DNA of 64,000 nt from Ignavibacteriales bacterium (GTDB lineage Bacteria; Bacteroidota; Ignavibacteria; Ignavibacteriales; Ignavibacteriaceae). Positions 1 through 9,388 of this stretch are shown in pieces. How positions within the stretch are numbered: position 1 is the stretch's first letter; every line of letters begins with the position of its first letter. The stretch is from contig JADJIH010000027.1 in assembly GCA_016707115.1 (NCBI GenBank), positions 124,001-188,000 on the forward strand, written 5' to 3'. The notes under the pieces were generated by a model. That model made no database searches, had not been told where the DNA came from, and saw only the letters and a program-made list of their open reading frames with translations. The translations under genes were made by a program, and so were the position numbers.

Positions 1-2
1 GG

Positions 3-815
3 AATGATCAAATAAGAAATGGAATTAAAGGTGAAAATCCAAATAACGGACTCGGCTGGATTTTTGGAAGTTGGTACGGAAATAATTCGCCGCAAAGAAT
101 TAAAAGTTATGTAACAGGTACCCTAACGAAAGACTCACTTGGATTATTTCAAAAACCTGAGCACGCAGTAAATTATTTAGAATCACACGACGGTTATACT
201 TTTGGAGATTTTGTTAGAATAGGACTTGGTGATGTAAAACCAGATGAAGTAATTATAGATATAGATAAAAATGCAAAACTGACTCTAACTCAACTAAGAT
301 TAAATAAACTTGGTGCTTTGTTTTTATTTACTTCTCGTGGAATAACGATGATACACAGCGGACAGGAATTTGCTAGAAGTAAAGTTCTTCCCTTAACAAA
401 TCAAAATGATCCACATCGGGGTATGATTGATCATAACACATACGATAAAGACAACGAAGTGAATTATATAAATTATAATCACGCCAAAATGAATCAGGAC
501 TTATGGGATTATTACAAGGGTTTGATTGAACTCCGAAAAGAATTTAAATCATTTCGAAGAGCAGAATATGATGAAGTGAAATTTATTTCTGTTCACGATA
601 ATGATTTTGCTCTTGGCTATGAAGTAAATCACGAAGATGAAGATTTTGTTGTCCTCTTTAATGCACATCCTTTAAAAGAAGTTGTGTGTGAACTACCAAA
701 AGGGAAGTGGGAAGTTTTGGTTAATTCAGATAAAGCGGGAATAAAAGCGATTGAAACTGTGAGTGGAATAATTACAATTCCAACTTCATCGGGTTTTGTT
801 TTGAAGAAAAAATAA
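3..815 (+). CDS. pulA: Type I pullulanase-like GH13 glycoside hydrolase, 3' part
   Basis: The frame is open from base 3, so the gene begins outside the window; 270 residues are visible. The GH13 region IV motif lies at visible residues 61-63 (S-H62-D63), followed by the pullulanase-type 'MIHSGQEF' turn encoded near 349-372 and a C-terminal all-beta domain ending in 'GFVLKKK'. In this family the enzyme cleaves alpha-1,6 branches of pullulan, starch or glycogen. The nucleophile and acid/base residues lie upstream of the window. There is no recognisable terminator after the stop because sequence quality collapses about 60 bases later. The GH13 assignment is firm; pullulanase rather than another debranching subfamily is probable. 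Confidence 0.85.
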   Translation, partial: NDQIRNGIKGENPNNGLGWIFGSWYGNNSPQRIKSYVTGTLTKDSLGLFQKPEHAVNYLESHDGYTFGDFVRIGLGDVKPDEVIIDIDKNAKLTLTQLRLNKLGALFLFTSRGITMIHSGQEFARSKVLPLTNQNDPHRGMIDHNTYDKDNEVNYINYNHAKMNQDLWDYYKGLIELRKEFKSFRRAEYDEVKFISVHDNDFALGYEVNHEDEDFVVLFNAHPLKEVVCELPKGKWEVLVNSDKAGIKAIETVSGIITIPTSSGFVLKKK

Positions 816-1593
<778 letters not shown>

Positions 1594-4500
1594 TCAATCT
1601 TCACTCAATCCTTTTTGCAGAGTTTTTTCTACAGCAAGTTTAAAGCTGCTGATATTTACTGGCTTCTGGAAAACAAATTCAATTCCAAGTTCTGTGTAAT
1701 CATTAATAACAGCACGATCAATATCACTGCTTAAAACAATTACAGGCGGCTTTCCCTTTATATCCATTTTCTTTAACTCAACAACAAATTCATAACCATT
1801 CATAACAGGCATTGCATGATCTGTAATTACAAGTGCCGGCGGGGATGACAGAATTTTTTGTATTGCTTCCTTGCCATCAGATGCAACTTCAACATTGTAT
1901 TCCGGAGTAATGTTTTTTAGAATTTTTGAATAAAGTAAACGATCAGTTTTGTTATCATCCACAATTAAAATATTAGATGAAGCGATTGGCAGCGTGAAAA
2001 TAAATTCTGTCCCTTTGCCATATTCACTTTCAACCGAAATTGTTCCCCCATGTTTTTCTATAATTTCTTTAACAAGTGATAATCCTAGTCCGCTCCCTTT
2101 TTCTCCAGCAGTTCCTTCAGAGGTATACTTCGCATCAACACTAAAAAGCTTTGCAAGATCCTCTTCCTTAATTCCAACACCAGTATCCTTAACACTGAAC
2201 TTTATAAAGCGTGAAGCAGTAACAGATTCGTTGGATATATAAATTAATCCACCCTTATTAGTAAACTTAATCGCATTAGATATTAAATTATTAAATACCT
2301 GTGTTATTAAGCTCTTATCAACAAAAAGAAAAAGTGATTGATTAACAACAGAAACCACTTCAATACCTTTTTGTATTGCTGATCCGGAAAGAGCGTTTAC
2401 AGAATCTGCAACAACTTTAGAAACATCTATTTTTTGAGGTTCAAATTTTATTCGTCCGGTTTGTAATCGTGTCCAATCCAAAAGTGAATTTACGAGTGCA
2501 AGCATTGAGCGTGAGGATTCCTGAATATATTTTACATACTGTTTACGTTCGTCATCAGTTAGCTCTTCATCATTGGCCAGCAGATCAGTAAACCCTAATA
2601 TAGAACTAAATGGAGTGCGTAGATCGTGAGAGATGATTGAGATAAAACGATCTTTAGTTTCATTAAGCTTAATTAGATTTTGTGTGGATTTTTTTAGTTC
2701 TTCTTCGGCACGTTTTCTAAAAGTAACATCGCTAACAAGTCCAAAAATCTTTTGTATTCTTCCGGTTCCTGATCTTACAAGATTAATTTTTGCTCTAACC
2801 CAAACAATATTTCCCTGCTTATTAATAATTCTAAACTCAAACTCACCTGAAAGCTGAATTCTGCTTTTCATTAAATTAATTAGTTTAGGTTTAATCGATG
2901 CAAAATCACTTGGATGTATTGCTTTAAGAAATAATTTGGAATCAGTTAAGAATTCTGCTTGTGTATAACCAGTTACTTTTTGTATTGATGATGTGCAGAA
3001 TATTGGTCTTATTGCTAAACCAGTCCTTTCATAAGTAAAAAGAAAATCATCAATGTTTTCAGTTATGTTTCTGTATTTCTCTTCAGATTCTCTTATTGCA
3101 CGCTGAGCACGAATTCTTTCTGTAACATCACGGGCTATCATTACAACATAGTTTTTATTATCGGATTCAAATGACCCGATTGAAAGTTCAGTATGAATGC
3201 TGCTTCCATCTTTCTTCTTCCCAAGAAAATCGAATCTTGCAGGAATTTCTTTTTTTCTCTCAAGTAATCTGAAATATTCTGCTACTTTAATTATATCATC
3301 GTTTGATGCAAGTTCTATTATTTCTTTGTTGACTAATTCTGTGTTGGTATCGTATCCAAATATTTTTGCAAAAGATTTGTTTGCAATTATAATCCTTCCT
3401 TCACAGCCTAATGCTATTCCGTCATATGCTGAATCAACAAGAGATAAATAAAGATTTGACTCTGCTGTATTATTTCTGTATTCACTAAACTCAGTAAGAA
3501 AACAGCTGAAGAACTGTATTCGATTTTCGTTATCTCTTGAAATATGAAATGTACTTTTAAATAATTTAGAAGCTTTAGTTCTGTCATTAAGCGGAAGATC
3601 CAGAGATTTTGGTTCATCACCAATAAAGCTTTGTAGATCAAAAATATTATTTTCTAAATATGTTGGGTTAATTAAATCGTAAAAACTTTTAGAAAGCAAT
3701 TCTTCTTCAGTATAACCAAGAATATTTTGAAAAGTAGAATTGGCAAACAATATCTGGCCATCTTTATCAATATTGCATATCATTAAAGGCGATTTTGAAA
3801 TTATATCCCGCAGTCCTTTTAGTGATAATTTTAATCCTTCCTCAAAATGAATTTTATCGGTTATATCAATACTTTTAACAACGATACGTTTTTTCTTTTC
3901 ATCAAGGAAAGTAAAATATGTTTCGTAAGTTTTTTTCTCTCTGTTTTTGTCAAAGTAGGATAAAACAATTTTATGAATGTCTTTATCAATTAGTTTTGAT
4001 TTTAGAGAATCCAAAAAATTATCCGAAAGAATGCTTACCACATTACGAGCAGCAATCCCAAGAGCTTCCTCTTTAGTAACTTCATATAGTTTTTCGGATG
4101 AATCATCCCAGTATTCAATTATGTTATCATCATTAATTACAAAAACAGCTTCACTGGATTTTTGGGTTATGGTTTGATAGTACTCAAGTTTGCTAACATC
4201 TTTATAAAGATTATCAATTTCCCTTTCCTGAGCTGTAATATCTTTGAAAAATAAATAAACAAAACTTATCTCTTTTCTAAAATTCTCTTGCGGAACAAAA
4301 CGGCACTCAAAAACTTTTCGGTTTCCCCTAACCTCATAAGATAATTTTTCAGTAACAACTGCACGGTTTTTCTTTGCATAGTCAAAATATTCTTTAATAA
4401 CTCTTGAAGTGTCTGAATCAAACAAACTACCCAATGAAACACTTTGAATTAAATTGGCCGGTACATTTATATAGTGCAAAATATTTTTTGAGAAGAATTG

Positions 4501-4959
4501 TATACGTTCCATTCTATCAACAACCAGAAAAAAATCTGAAACGTTATGAATAGCATTTTCTATAAAGTCATTTCTTATAGCTGATTCTTTTTTTGTTTTA
4601 GTAAGGACCTTCAAATCTTCAATTATTATTATTCCGCCAATAATTTCATCACCTTCAAAAATCGGAGCGCCTTTTATAATTAAGTGAATTAAACCTCGTG
4701 TTTTTGTTTCTACAAAGTTCAGTTCTTTCTCAAATGGCAAACCGGATAAAATATCATTAAGCTCAGTTGTAATGGTAAATTTGGGAAAAAGCTCTTTACC
4801 AAAAATACTTGATCCCATTAGGTTGGCGGGATACTCAAATCCATATAACAATTCCAGTTCAGCAAATGATTTATTAGCGTAATCAATTTCACCATTCTTA
4901 TTAAAAGTAAGAATTGCAATTGGCGCGCTATCAATAAGATTTAGTGTATTTGGTTCCAA
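1594..4959 (-). CDS. Hybrid sensor histidine kinase with six PAS domains and a receiver
   Basis: This 1121-residue protein has six successive PAS-like segments (about 1-110, 135-245, 260-370, 385-500, 505-620, 635-760). They are followed by a HisKA dimerisation domain with phospho-acceptor His778 in an S-H-D-L-R-T-P motif, and a HATPase_c domain (about 885-1000) with N, G1 (DTGVG) and G2 (GSGLGL) boxes. A C-terminal receiver domain has phospho-acceptor Asp1047. There is no signal peptide or membrane span, so it should sense cytoplasmic cues such as redox, gas or ligands; no cofactor is evident. The start is TTG, because an in-frame stop lies at 4975-4977 and the first PAS begins at once. No response regulator or output gene is adjacent. 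The 3' side abuts the damaged block, so downstream partners may be lost. Confidence 0.92.
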   Translation of the reverse strand: MEPNTLNLIDSAPIAILTFNKNGEIDYANKSFAELELLYGFEYPANLMGSSIFGKELFPKFTITTELNDILSGLPFEKELNFVETKTRGLIHLIIKGAPIFEGDEIIGGIIIIEDLKVLTKTKKESAIRNDFIENAIHNVSDFFLVVDRMERIQFFSKNILHYINVPANLIQSVSLGSLFDSDTSRVIKEYFDYAKKNRAVVTEKLSYEVRGNRKVFECRFVPQENFRKEISFVYLFFKDITAQEREIDNLYKDVSKLEYYQTITQKSSEAVFVINDDNIIEYWDDSSEKLYEVTKEEALGIAARNVVSILSDNFLDSLKSKLIDKDIHKIVLSYFDKNREKKTYETYFTFLDEKKKRIVVKSIDITDKIHFEEGLKLSLKGLRDIISKSPLMICNIDKDGQILFANSTFQNILGYTEEELLSKSFYDLINPTYLENNIFDLQSFIGDEPKSLDLPLNDRTKASKLFKSTFHISRDNENRIQFFSCFLTEFSEYRNNTAESNLYLSLVDSAYDGIALGCEGRIIIANKSFAKIFGYDTNTELVNKEIIELASNDDIIKVAEYFRLLERKKEIPARFDFLGKKKDGSSIHTELSIGSFESDNKNYVVMIARDVTERIRAQRAIRESEEKYRNITENIDDFLFTYERTGLAIRPIFCTSSIQKVTGYTQAEFLTDSKLFLKAIHPSDFASIKPKLINLMKSRIQLSGEFEFRIINKQGNIVWVRAKINLVRSGTGRIQKIFGLVSDVTFRKRAEEELKKSTQNLIKLNETKDRFISIISHDLRTPFSSILGFTDLLANDEELTDDERKQYVKYIQESSRSMLALVNSLLDWTRLQTGRIKFEPQKIDVSKVVADSVNALSGSAIQKGIEVVSVVNQSLFLFVDKSLITQVFNNLISNAIKFTNKGGLIYISNESVTASRFIKFSVKDTGVGIKEEDLAKLFSVDAKYTSEGTAGEKGSGLGLSLVKEIIEKHGGTISVESEYGKGTEFIFTLPIASSNILIVDDNKTDRLLYSKILKNITPEYNVEVASDGKEAIQKILSSPPALVITDHAMPVMNGYEFVVELKKMDIKGKPPVIVLSSDIDRAVINDYTELGIEFVFQKPVNISSFKLAVEKTLQKGLSED

Positions 4960-5282
4960 GTTTTTAAAATCTTGCTAATTAAAAAATCGAACAACTTAAA
5001 CGTTTTTAATTTCAACGGTATATATTTTTCCTGTTAAAATTGTTCTTTGTGATAATAACTATAATGCCATAGTATTCTATGTTTCTGTTAAAAATACCAA
5101 CAAATCGATGGGGAAATAATATCCAAAATTATTGCCGATGTCTCGTTTTGAATAAATGTATTGATATATGGATTAAATTCTAAAATTATCCATCAAAATC
5201 GTTCTTCATTTTACGATTAATGAAAACATATATTTCCTACTTTTTTCTTTAAGTTTGTACATCATTAATCAGAAAATTTGTT
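4960..5282. other. Divergent intergenic region, kinase / mlaE
   Basis: This 323-base AT-rich spacer separates the minus-strand kinase from the plus-strand mlaE. A TAnnTTTG-type element (TAAGTTTG) lies at 5250-5257, about 26 bases before the mlaE start, but no convincing TTG element stands 20 bases upstream, so a promoter call is weak. No RNA gene, repeat or conserved hairpin was recognised. Confidence 0.4.
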
Positions 5283-6056
5283 TTGATATCCAGAGCATTT
5301 CAAAAACTTGGAAATAGAACATTAGCTTTCCTGCAGGAATTTGGGCAAATCTCCAATCTGTTTTTTGGGATTATTAAAAATTTTTCTCAAATACCTAAAA
5401 GTAAAAAACTTATCCTTTTTCAGATGGAACACATTGGAGTAAACTCACTTCCACTTGTTTTGATTATCGCAGTTTTTACTGGTGCGGTTTCTGCATGGCA
5501 AGCTGCATATCAATTGAAAGGAATTGCCCCTTTATCTTTTTTAGGTGGTGCAACAACTCGCGCAATAATAACAGAACTTGGTCCGGTATTAACGGGAATA
5601 GTAATTGCTGGAAGAGTTGGCGCTTCAATTGCGGCAGAACTTGGTACCATGAAAGTAACTGAACAAATTGATGCACTTGAAACGATGGCGATTAGTCCAG
5701 TTAGATATTTAGCAATGCCAAGATTTTTGGCAGCAATTATAATGATGCCTATACTTGTAATCTTTGCAAATACTATTGCAGTTTTCGGGGCTTATCTAGT
5801 TTCAAATTATTTCCTTGGAGTTTCATTTGCTGTTTTCTTTAACTCGGTAAGCAGATTTTTTGATATAGCAGATTTAGTTTCAGGTTTAGTTAAAACAATT
5901 TTTTTCGGAGGAGTTACATCGCTTTTAGGATGTCATATTGGATTTAGAACTGAAGGAGGTGCAGAAGGCGTTGGATTAGCAACTATAAGATCTTTCGTTA
6001 TTTCTGCGGCATTAATTTTAATATTGGATTATGTTCTCTGGATGTTGATCTTTTAA
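5283..6056 (+). CDS. mlaE: MlaE-family ABC transporter permease
   Basis: This 257-residue integral membrane protein matches the MlaE/YrbE family: an N-terminal amphipathic stretch, then about five hydrophobic segments with family motifs such as 'TRAIITELGPVLTGIVIAGR' (about residues 97-116) and 'GTMKVTEQIDAL' (about 122-133). MlaE is the permease of the MCE/Mla lipid transporter that moves phospholipids between inner and outer membranes. The start is TTG: an in-frame stop lies at 5250-5252 and no ATG occurs before it. The ATPase (MlaF) and MCE substrate-binding protein (MlaD) that usually follow are absent; the next gene is ilvE. Partners must be encoded elsewhere. Confidence 0.92.
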   Translation: MISRAFQKLGNRTLAFLQEFGQISNLFFGIIKNFSQIPKSKKLILFQMEHIGVNSLPLVLIIAVFTGAVSAWQAAYQLKGIAPLSFLGGATTRAIITELGPVLTGIVIAGRVGASIAAELGTMKVTEQIDALETMAISPVRYLAMPRFLAAIIMMPILVIFANTIAVFGAYLVSNYFLGVSFAVFFNSVSRFFDIADLVSGLVKTIFFGGVTSLLGCHIGFRTEGGAEGVGLATIRSFVISAALILILDYVLWMLIF

Positions 6057-6174
6057 ACACAAATAATATTGTTTACAGAAAATTAAAATTGCTTCTTACT
6101 TTATAAAATATATATTACTATTCAAATAATTAAAAATCAGAACTACCTTCAATAAAAGGAAGGAAAGAAAAAAA

Positions 6175-7263
6175 ATGGAACAAATTAAATACATCATAAA
6201 AGAAAGAACTGAAAAAATAGTCTTTCCAAAAAATTTAGGATTTGGACAAATATTTACTGATCATATTTTTGAGATGGATTATACAAAAGATAAAGGATGG
6301 CATAATCCAACTATAAAACCTCTTGAAAATCTTCAGATGCATCCTGCAATGTCAGTTATTCATTATGGTCAATCAATTTTTGAAGGACTTAAAGCTTTTA
6401 AAACCATAAATGATGAAGTGGTAATTTTTCGGCCCGATGTTCATATACAGAGATTAAATAATTCTGCTAAAAGAATTTGCATGCCTGAAGTTGATGTTAA
6501 TTTTGCTCTTGAAGCATTAAAGGAACTTGTTGCAATAGATAGCGATTGGATTCCGGTGAATAGAGGTGAGGCATTATATATAAGACCGTTTATGTTTGGT
6601 ACCGATCCTGCACTCGGGGTAAGACCTTCATTTGATTACAAATTGGTTTTCTTACTTTCTCCGGTTGGTGCTTATTATCCAGAAGGATTTAAACCAGTTA
6701 AGATCTTAATACAAGATGATTACGTTCGTGCTGTTAGAAAAGGTTTAGGAGAATGTAAAACATCTGCAAATTATGCCGCAAGTTTATTAGCAGCACAAGA
6801 AGCAAATAAAAAAGGATTTACCCAGGTTTTATGGCTAGATGGTGTTGAGCAAAAGTATTTAGAAGAAGTTGGCACAATGAATATTTTTGTTCAATTTAAA
6901 GATGAAATTGCAACACCAAAGCTAAGCGGATCAATTTTACCTGGTGTTACAAGAAGATCCGTAATTCAAATCCTAAAAGAATGGGGCATGAATGTTACTG
7001 AGAGGGCAATATCTATTGATGAAGTAACCTCTGCTTATGACAAAGGAAATCTCGTTGGTTTATTTGGCACAGGTACAGCAGCAATTATTTCTTCTATCGG
7101 ATGGCTCACATATAAAGATAAAAATATGACATTTAATAATGGTCAACCGGGTGAACTTGATCTAAAATTATTTAATGAGTTAACAGCAATTCATCGAAGA
7201 GAAAAAGAAGACACACACAATTGGTTATTCAAAGTTGAAAAAAAGGTTGTTGAAGTAGTTTAA
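6175..7263 (+). CDS. ilvE: Branched-chain amino acid aminotransferase
   Basis: This 362-residue fold-type IV PLP aminotransferase has the size of the BCAT-II group. It catalyses the final transamination in leucine, isoleucine and valine synthesis, or the first step of their breakdown, using glutamate/2-oxoglutarate. The PLP-binding lysine is K195 in the 'GECKTSANY' motif, and the 'YLEEVGTMN' and 'FGTGTAA' cofactor-phosphate motifs follow. A purine-rich Shine-Dalgarno sequence precedes the ATG. The stop overlaps the next gene's ATG by one base, suggesting coupled translation with a functionally unrelated secreted phosphatase. Confidence 0.95.
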   Translation: MEQIKYIIKERTEKIVFPKNLGFGQIFTDHIFEMDYTKDKGWHNPTIKPLENLQMHPAMSVIHYGQSIFEGLKAFKTINDEVVIFRPDVHIQRLNNSAKRICMPEVDVNFALEALKELVAIDSDWIPVNRGEALYIRPFMFGTDPALGVRPSFDYKLVFLLSPVGAYYPEGFKPVKILIQDDYVRAVRKGLGECKTSANYAASLLAAQEANKKGFTQVLWLDGVEQKYLEEVGTMNIFVQFKDEIATPKLSGSILPGVTRRSVIQILKEWGMNVTERAISIDEVTSAYDKGNLVGLFGTGTAAIISSIGWLTYKDKNMTFNNGQPGELDLKLFNELTAIHRREKEDTHNWLFKVEKKVVEVV

Positions 7264-8351
7264 TGATATTACGTTCTGTAGTTATACTTTTTCTTGCAGC
7301 ATTTAATTTAATAAATGCTCAAAGTGTTAAACCTAAAAATATTATTATCCTTATAGGAGATGGAATGGGCATCAACTACGTTGGTGCCTCTATATTACAA
7401 GACTCAATTTCACCTTTCAAAGAATTTAAAACTATCGGTTTATCAATTACCTGTTCTGCAGATAAGCTAATTACGGATTCTGCTGCAGGAGCAACAGCAA
7501 TTGCAACCGGATATCTTACAAATAACAAGTACATTTCGGTTGATACTCTCGGACGACCGCTTTATACAATTTTTGAGCATGCAGAAAAACTTGGATTATC
7601 TACTGGACTAGTGGTTACTGCAACTGTAACTCATGCAACTCCTGGAGCATTTGTTGGCCACACAAATGATCGTAATGATCAAACATTAATTGCATCTCAA
7701 ATGGTTGAGCAGGATGTTGATGTAGTTATTGGTGGCGGATTAAAATATTTTTTACCAAAAAGTTTTTCTGGTGAAAGAGATGATAATGTTTTTCTCACAG
7801 ATAGACTCGTAAATAAAGGTTATGCTCTTGCTAAATCCTATTCAGAGTTAAACGAACTTTCCGATACCACTAGACAATTTTATGCACTCCTGGAAATGGA
7901 TGGATTACCTGAATCGTTGCGAAGAGATTATTCGTTAGGTGATCTAACAAAAAAAGCTCTGAGTCATTTAAAGAATGATTCGGATGGATTTGTAATAATG
8001 ATTGAAGGCTCACAAATTGATTGGGCAGGGCACGATCATAAATCCAAAGAGTTGCTGGAAGAAATGAAGGATTTTTCATCTGCTGTAACTGAAGCTTTAG
8101 TTTTTGCAAAAGCAGACAAAAACACACTTGTCCTGATTACCTCTGATCATGAAACCGGTGGTATGTCTGTTACAAAAGGTAATCTTGATGGAAGTGAGTT
8201 AGAATTGTCATATACCTCTGGCGGCCATACACCATCACCTGTAGGAATTTTTGCATACGGCCCTGGTGAAGAGCTTTTCAAAGGAACTATGAACATCAAC
8301 GATATTGGCCAAAAACTTTTCTTTTTACTCGATCCTACCTACAAATTTTAA
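7263..8351 (+). CDS. Secreted alkaline phosphatase (PhoA superfamily)
   Basis: This 362-residue protein has an N-terminal signal peptide (about residues 1-19, ending N-A-Q). Metal-site motifs follow in order: 'GDGMG' near residue 32, the 'TDSAAGA' motif carrying the catalytic serine S73, 'HATPGAFVGH' near 122, 'EGSQIDWAGHDH' near 248, 'SDHETGG' near 292 and 'GGHT' near 321. These provide the ligands for the two zinc ions and the third metal of alkaline phosphatases. It should hydrolyse phosphomonoesters in the periplasm or outside the cell. Its ATG overlaps the ilvE stop. No Pho-box was identified, so phosphate regulation is not shown. Confidence 0.93.
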   Translation: MILRSVVILFLAAFNLINAQSVKPKNIIILIGDGMGINYVGASILQDSISPFKEFKTIGLSITCSADKLITDSAAGATAIATGYLTNNKYISVDTLGRPLYTIFEHAEKLGLSTGLVVTATVTHATPGAFVGHTNDRNDQTLIASQMVEQDVDVVIGGGLKYFLPKSFSGERDDNVFLTDRLVNKGYALAKSYSELNELSDTTRQFYALLEMDGLPESLRRDYSLGDLTKKALSHLKNDSDGFVIMIEGSQIDWAGHDHKSKELLEEMKDFSSAVTEALVFAKADKNTLVLITSDHETGGMSVTKGNLDGSELELSYTSGGHTPSPVGIFAYGPGEELFKGTMNINDIGQKLFFLLDPTYKF

Positions 8352-8386
8352 AATCCAAAAAAGTTAAAAATATATTAAACCGTCTA

Positions 8387-8417
8387 TTGACACGTGAACA
8401 CTTGTACACTATATTTG
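8387..8417 (+). promoter_or_regulatory. Promoter of the lexA operon
   Basis: TTGACA at 8387-8392 and TATATT at 8410-8415 are separated by exactly 17 bases. The downstream element extended to 8417 reads TATATTTG, which also fits the Bacteroidota TAnnTTTG consensus. The predicted start of transcription is near 8423, leaving a leader of about 40 bases before lexA. Confidence 0.7.
8395..8408. promoter_or_regulatory. Candidate LexA operator inside the promoter spacer
   Basis: The sequence TGAACACTTGTACA is an imperfect palindrome with the arrangement GAAC-N4-GTAC, one mismatch from the GAAC-N4-GTTC core recognised by Gram-positive-type LexA. It sits entirely between the -35 and -10 elements, where repressor binding would exclude RNA polymerase. 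A second GAAC half-site occurs at 8422-8425 without a good partner. Autorepression of lexA is normal for the family; this operator is inferred. Confidence 0.55.
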
Positions 8418-8464
8418 AGGTGAACAAATGAGCACTATTTTTTGAATAATAGAAATTCAGCAAA

Positions 8465-9115
8465 ATGGAAAAAAAACAATTAACGGATCGCCAGGAAGAA
8501 ATATTAAACTTCATTCAGCAGTTTTTACAAGAGAATGGTTATCCGCCAACTCTTAGAGAAATTGGAAAACGATTTGATATTTCATCAACTTTTGGTGTTA
8601 AAAGACATTTAGAGGCTTTAACCAAAAAAGGTTATTTGAATATTTTAAGTAATGCAAGTCGTGGAATCACAATTACTCGTGATGAATTTGAATCCACAGC
8701 AGCCATTAACATCAACGAAATAAATAATATCAGCAAAATTCCGATAATAGGTAGAGTTGCTGCTGGTTCACCAATTCTTGCTGAAGAAAATATTGAAGGA
8801 TCGATTGTTATTGATCCAGGTTTCTTAAAAAAAGATATTGATTCATTTGCTCTTAGAGTTAAAGGTGATAGCATGATTGAGGCAGGAATTTTTGAAGGTG
8901 ACTTAGTAATCATATCACCCAAAGCGAATGCGGTTAACGGTGATATAGTGGTTGCTCGTATTGATGATGAGGTTACAGTAAAAATTTATGAAAATAAGAA
9001 TCAGCAAATAAGATTGATTCCACAGAATAAAGTATATGAACCAATTGTTATTAAAAACAAAGATGAGTTTTCGATTGTGGGTAAAGTTACTGGTGTTGTT
9101 AGATGGTTAAATTAA
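8465..9115 (+). CDS. lexA: LexA SOS repressor
   Basis: This 216-residue protein has an N-terminal winged-helix domain (about 1-70, with 'GYPPTLREIGKRF') and a C-terminal S24 autoprotease domain. The self-cleavage site is Ala100-Gly101 in 'GRVAAGSP', the nucleophile is Ser136 in 'VKGDSM', and the general base is Lys173 in 'DEVTVKIY'. It represses DNA damage genes until RecA filaments stimulate cleavage. It lies behind a promoter that carries a LexA-like operator and starts a three-gene run closed by a terminator at 9831-9865, implying that the two small downstream genes are co-regulated with the SOS response. Confidence 0.97.
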   Translation: MEKKQLTDRQEEILNFIQQFLQENGYPPTLREIGKRFDISSTFGVKRHLEALTKKGYLNILSNASRGITITRDEFESTAAININEINNISKIPIIGRVAAGSPILAEENIEGSIVIDPGFLKKDIDSFALRVKGDSMIEAGIFEGDLVIISPKANAVNGDIVVARIDDEVTVKIYENKNQQIRLIPQNKVYEPIVIKNKDEFSIVGKVTGVVRWLN

Positions 9116-9127
9116 AAGGAGTATGAT

Positions 9128-9376
9128 ATGAAAACAGAAATATTTGAAACAGCAATTAAGAACAGAAATCGTTTGAGCTTTTTATATGGACTAAATGAGG
9201 TGTTAATAGAACCATATTATATCACAATGGAAAAAAGCGGCTCAAAAGTGATTTATGGAAAAGTCTATCAATCAAGTGAAATCAAAAAATTTAATTACTG
9301 CAAAATTGCAAACATAAAAGTGCTTGAGAAGAAAAGATTTTCTCCAATTATCCCAATTATTCAACTTGCATCGTAA
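9128..9376 (+). CDS. Stand-alone mini WYL-domain-like protein
   Basis: This 82-residue protein begins 12 bases after lexA behind an 'aaaggag' Shine-Dalgarno sequence. Its pattern follows a WYL domain: helix 'AIKNRNRLSFLY' (about 10-21), 'IEPYYI' (about 28-33), a strand 'SKVIYGKV' where WYL proteins have their signature, and a basic-aromatic end 'IKKFNYCKIANIKVL'. Full WYL proteins have an N-terminal helix-turn-helix and a C-terminal extension; both are missing here. WYL domains bind nucleic acid or nucleotide ligands in transcription factors and defence regulators. Assignment is by pattern, without a search. Position in the lexA run suggests a damage-inducible ligand sensor or LexA modulator, which is inference only. 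Confidence 0.6.
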   Translation: MKTEIFETAIKNRNRLSFLYGLNEVLIEPYYITMEKSGSKVIYGKVYQSSEIKKFNYCKIANIKVLEKKRFSPIIPIIQLAS

Positions 9377-9388
9377 AGAGGTAATATT

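Noticed and set aside
5250..5257. TAAGTTTG as mlaE promoter
   Set aside because: No TTG element at the 20-base distance seen in the other promoters; mentioned only in the intergenic entry.
6057..6090. Weak inverted repeat after mlaE
   Set aside because: The possible stem is only five AT-rich pairs without a T-run, too weak for a terminator.
8421..8432. Second LexA-like half-site (GAACAAATGAGC)
   Set aside because: Only one half matches; the partner has two mismatches, so it is not listed as an operator.
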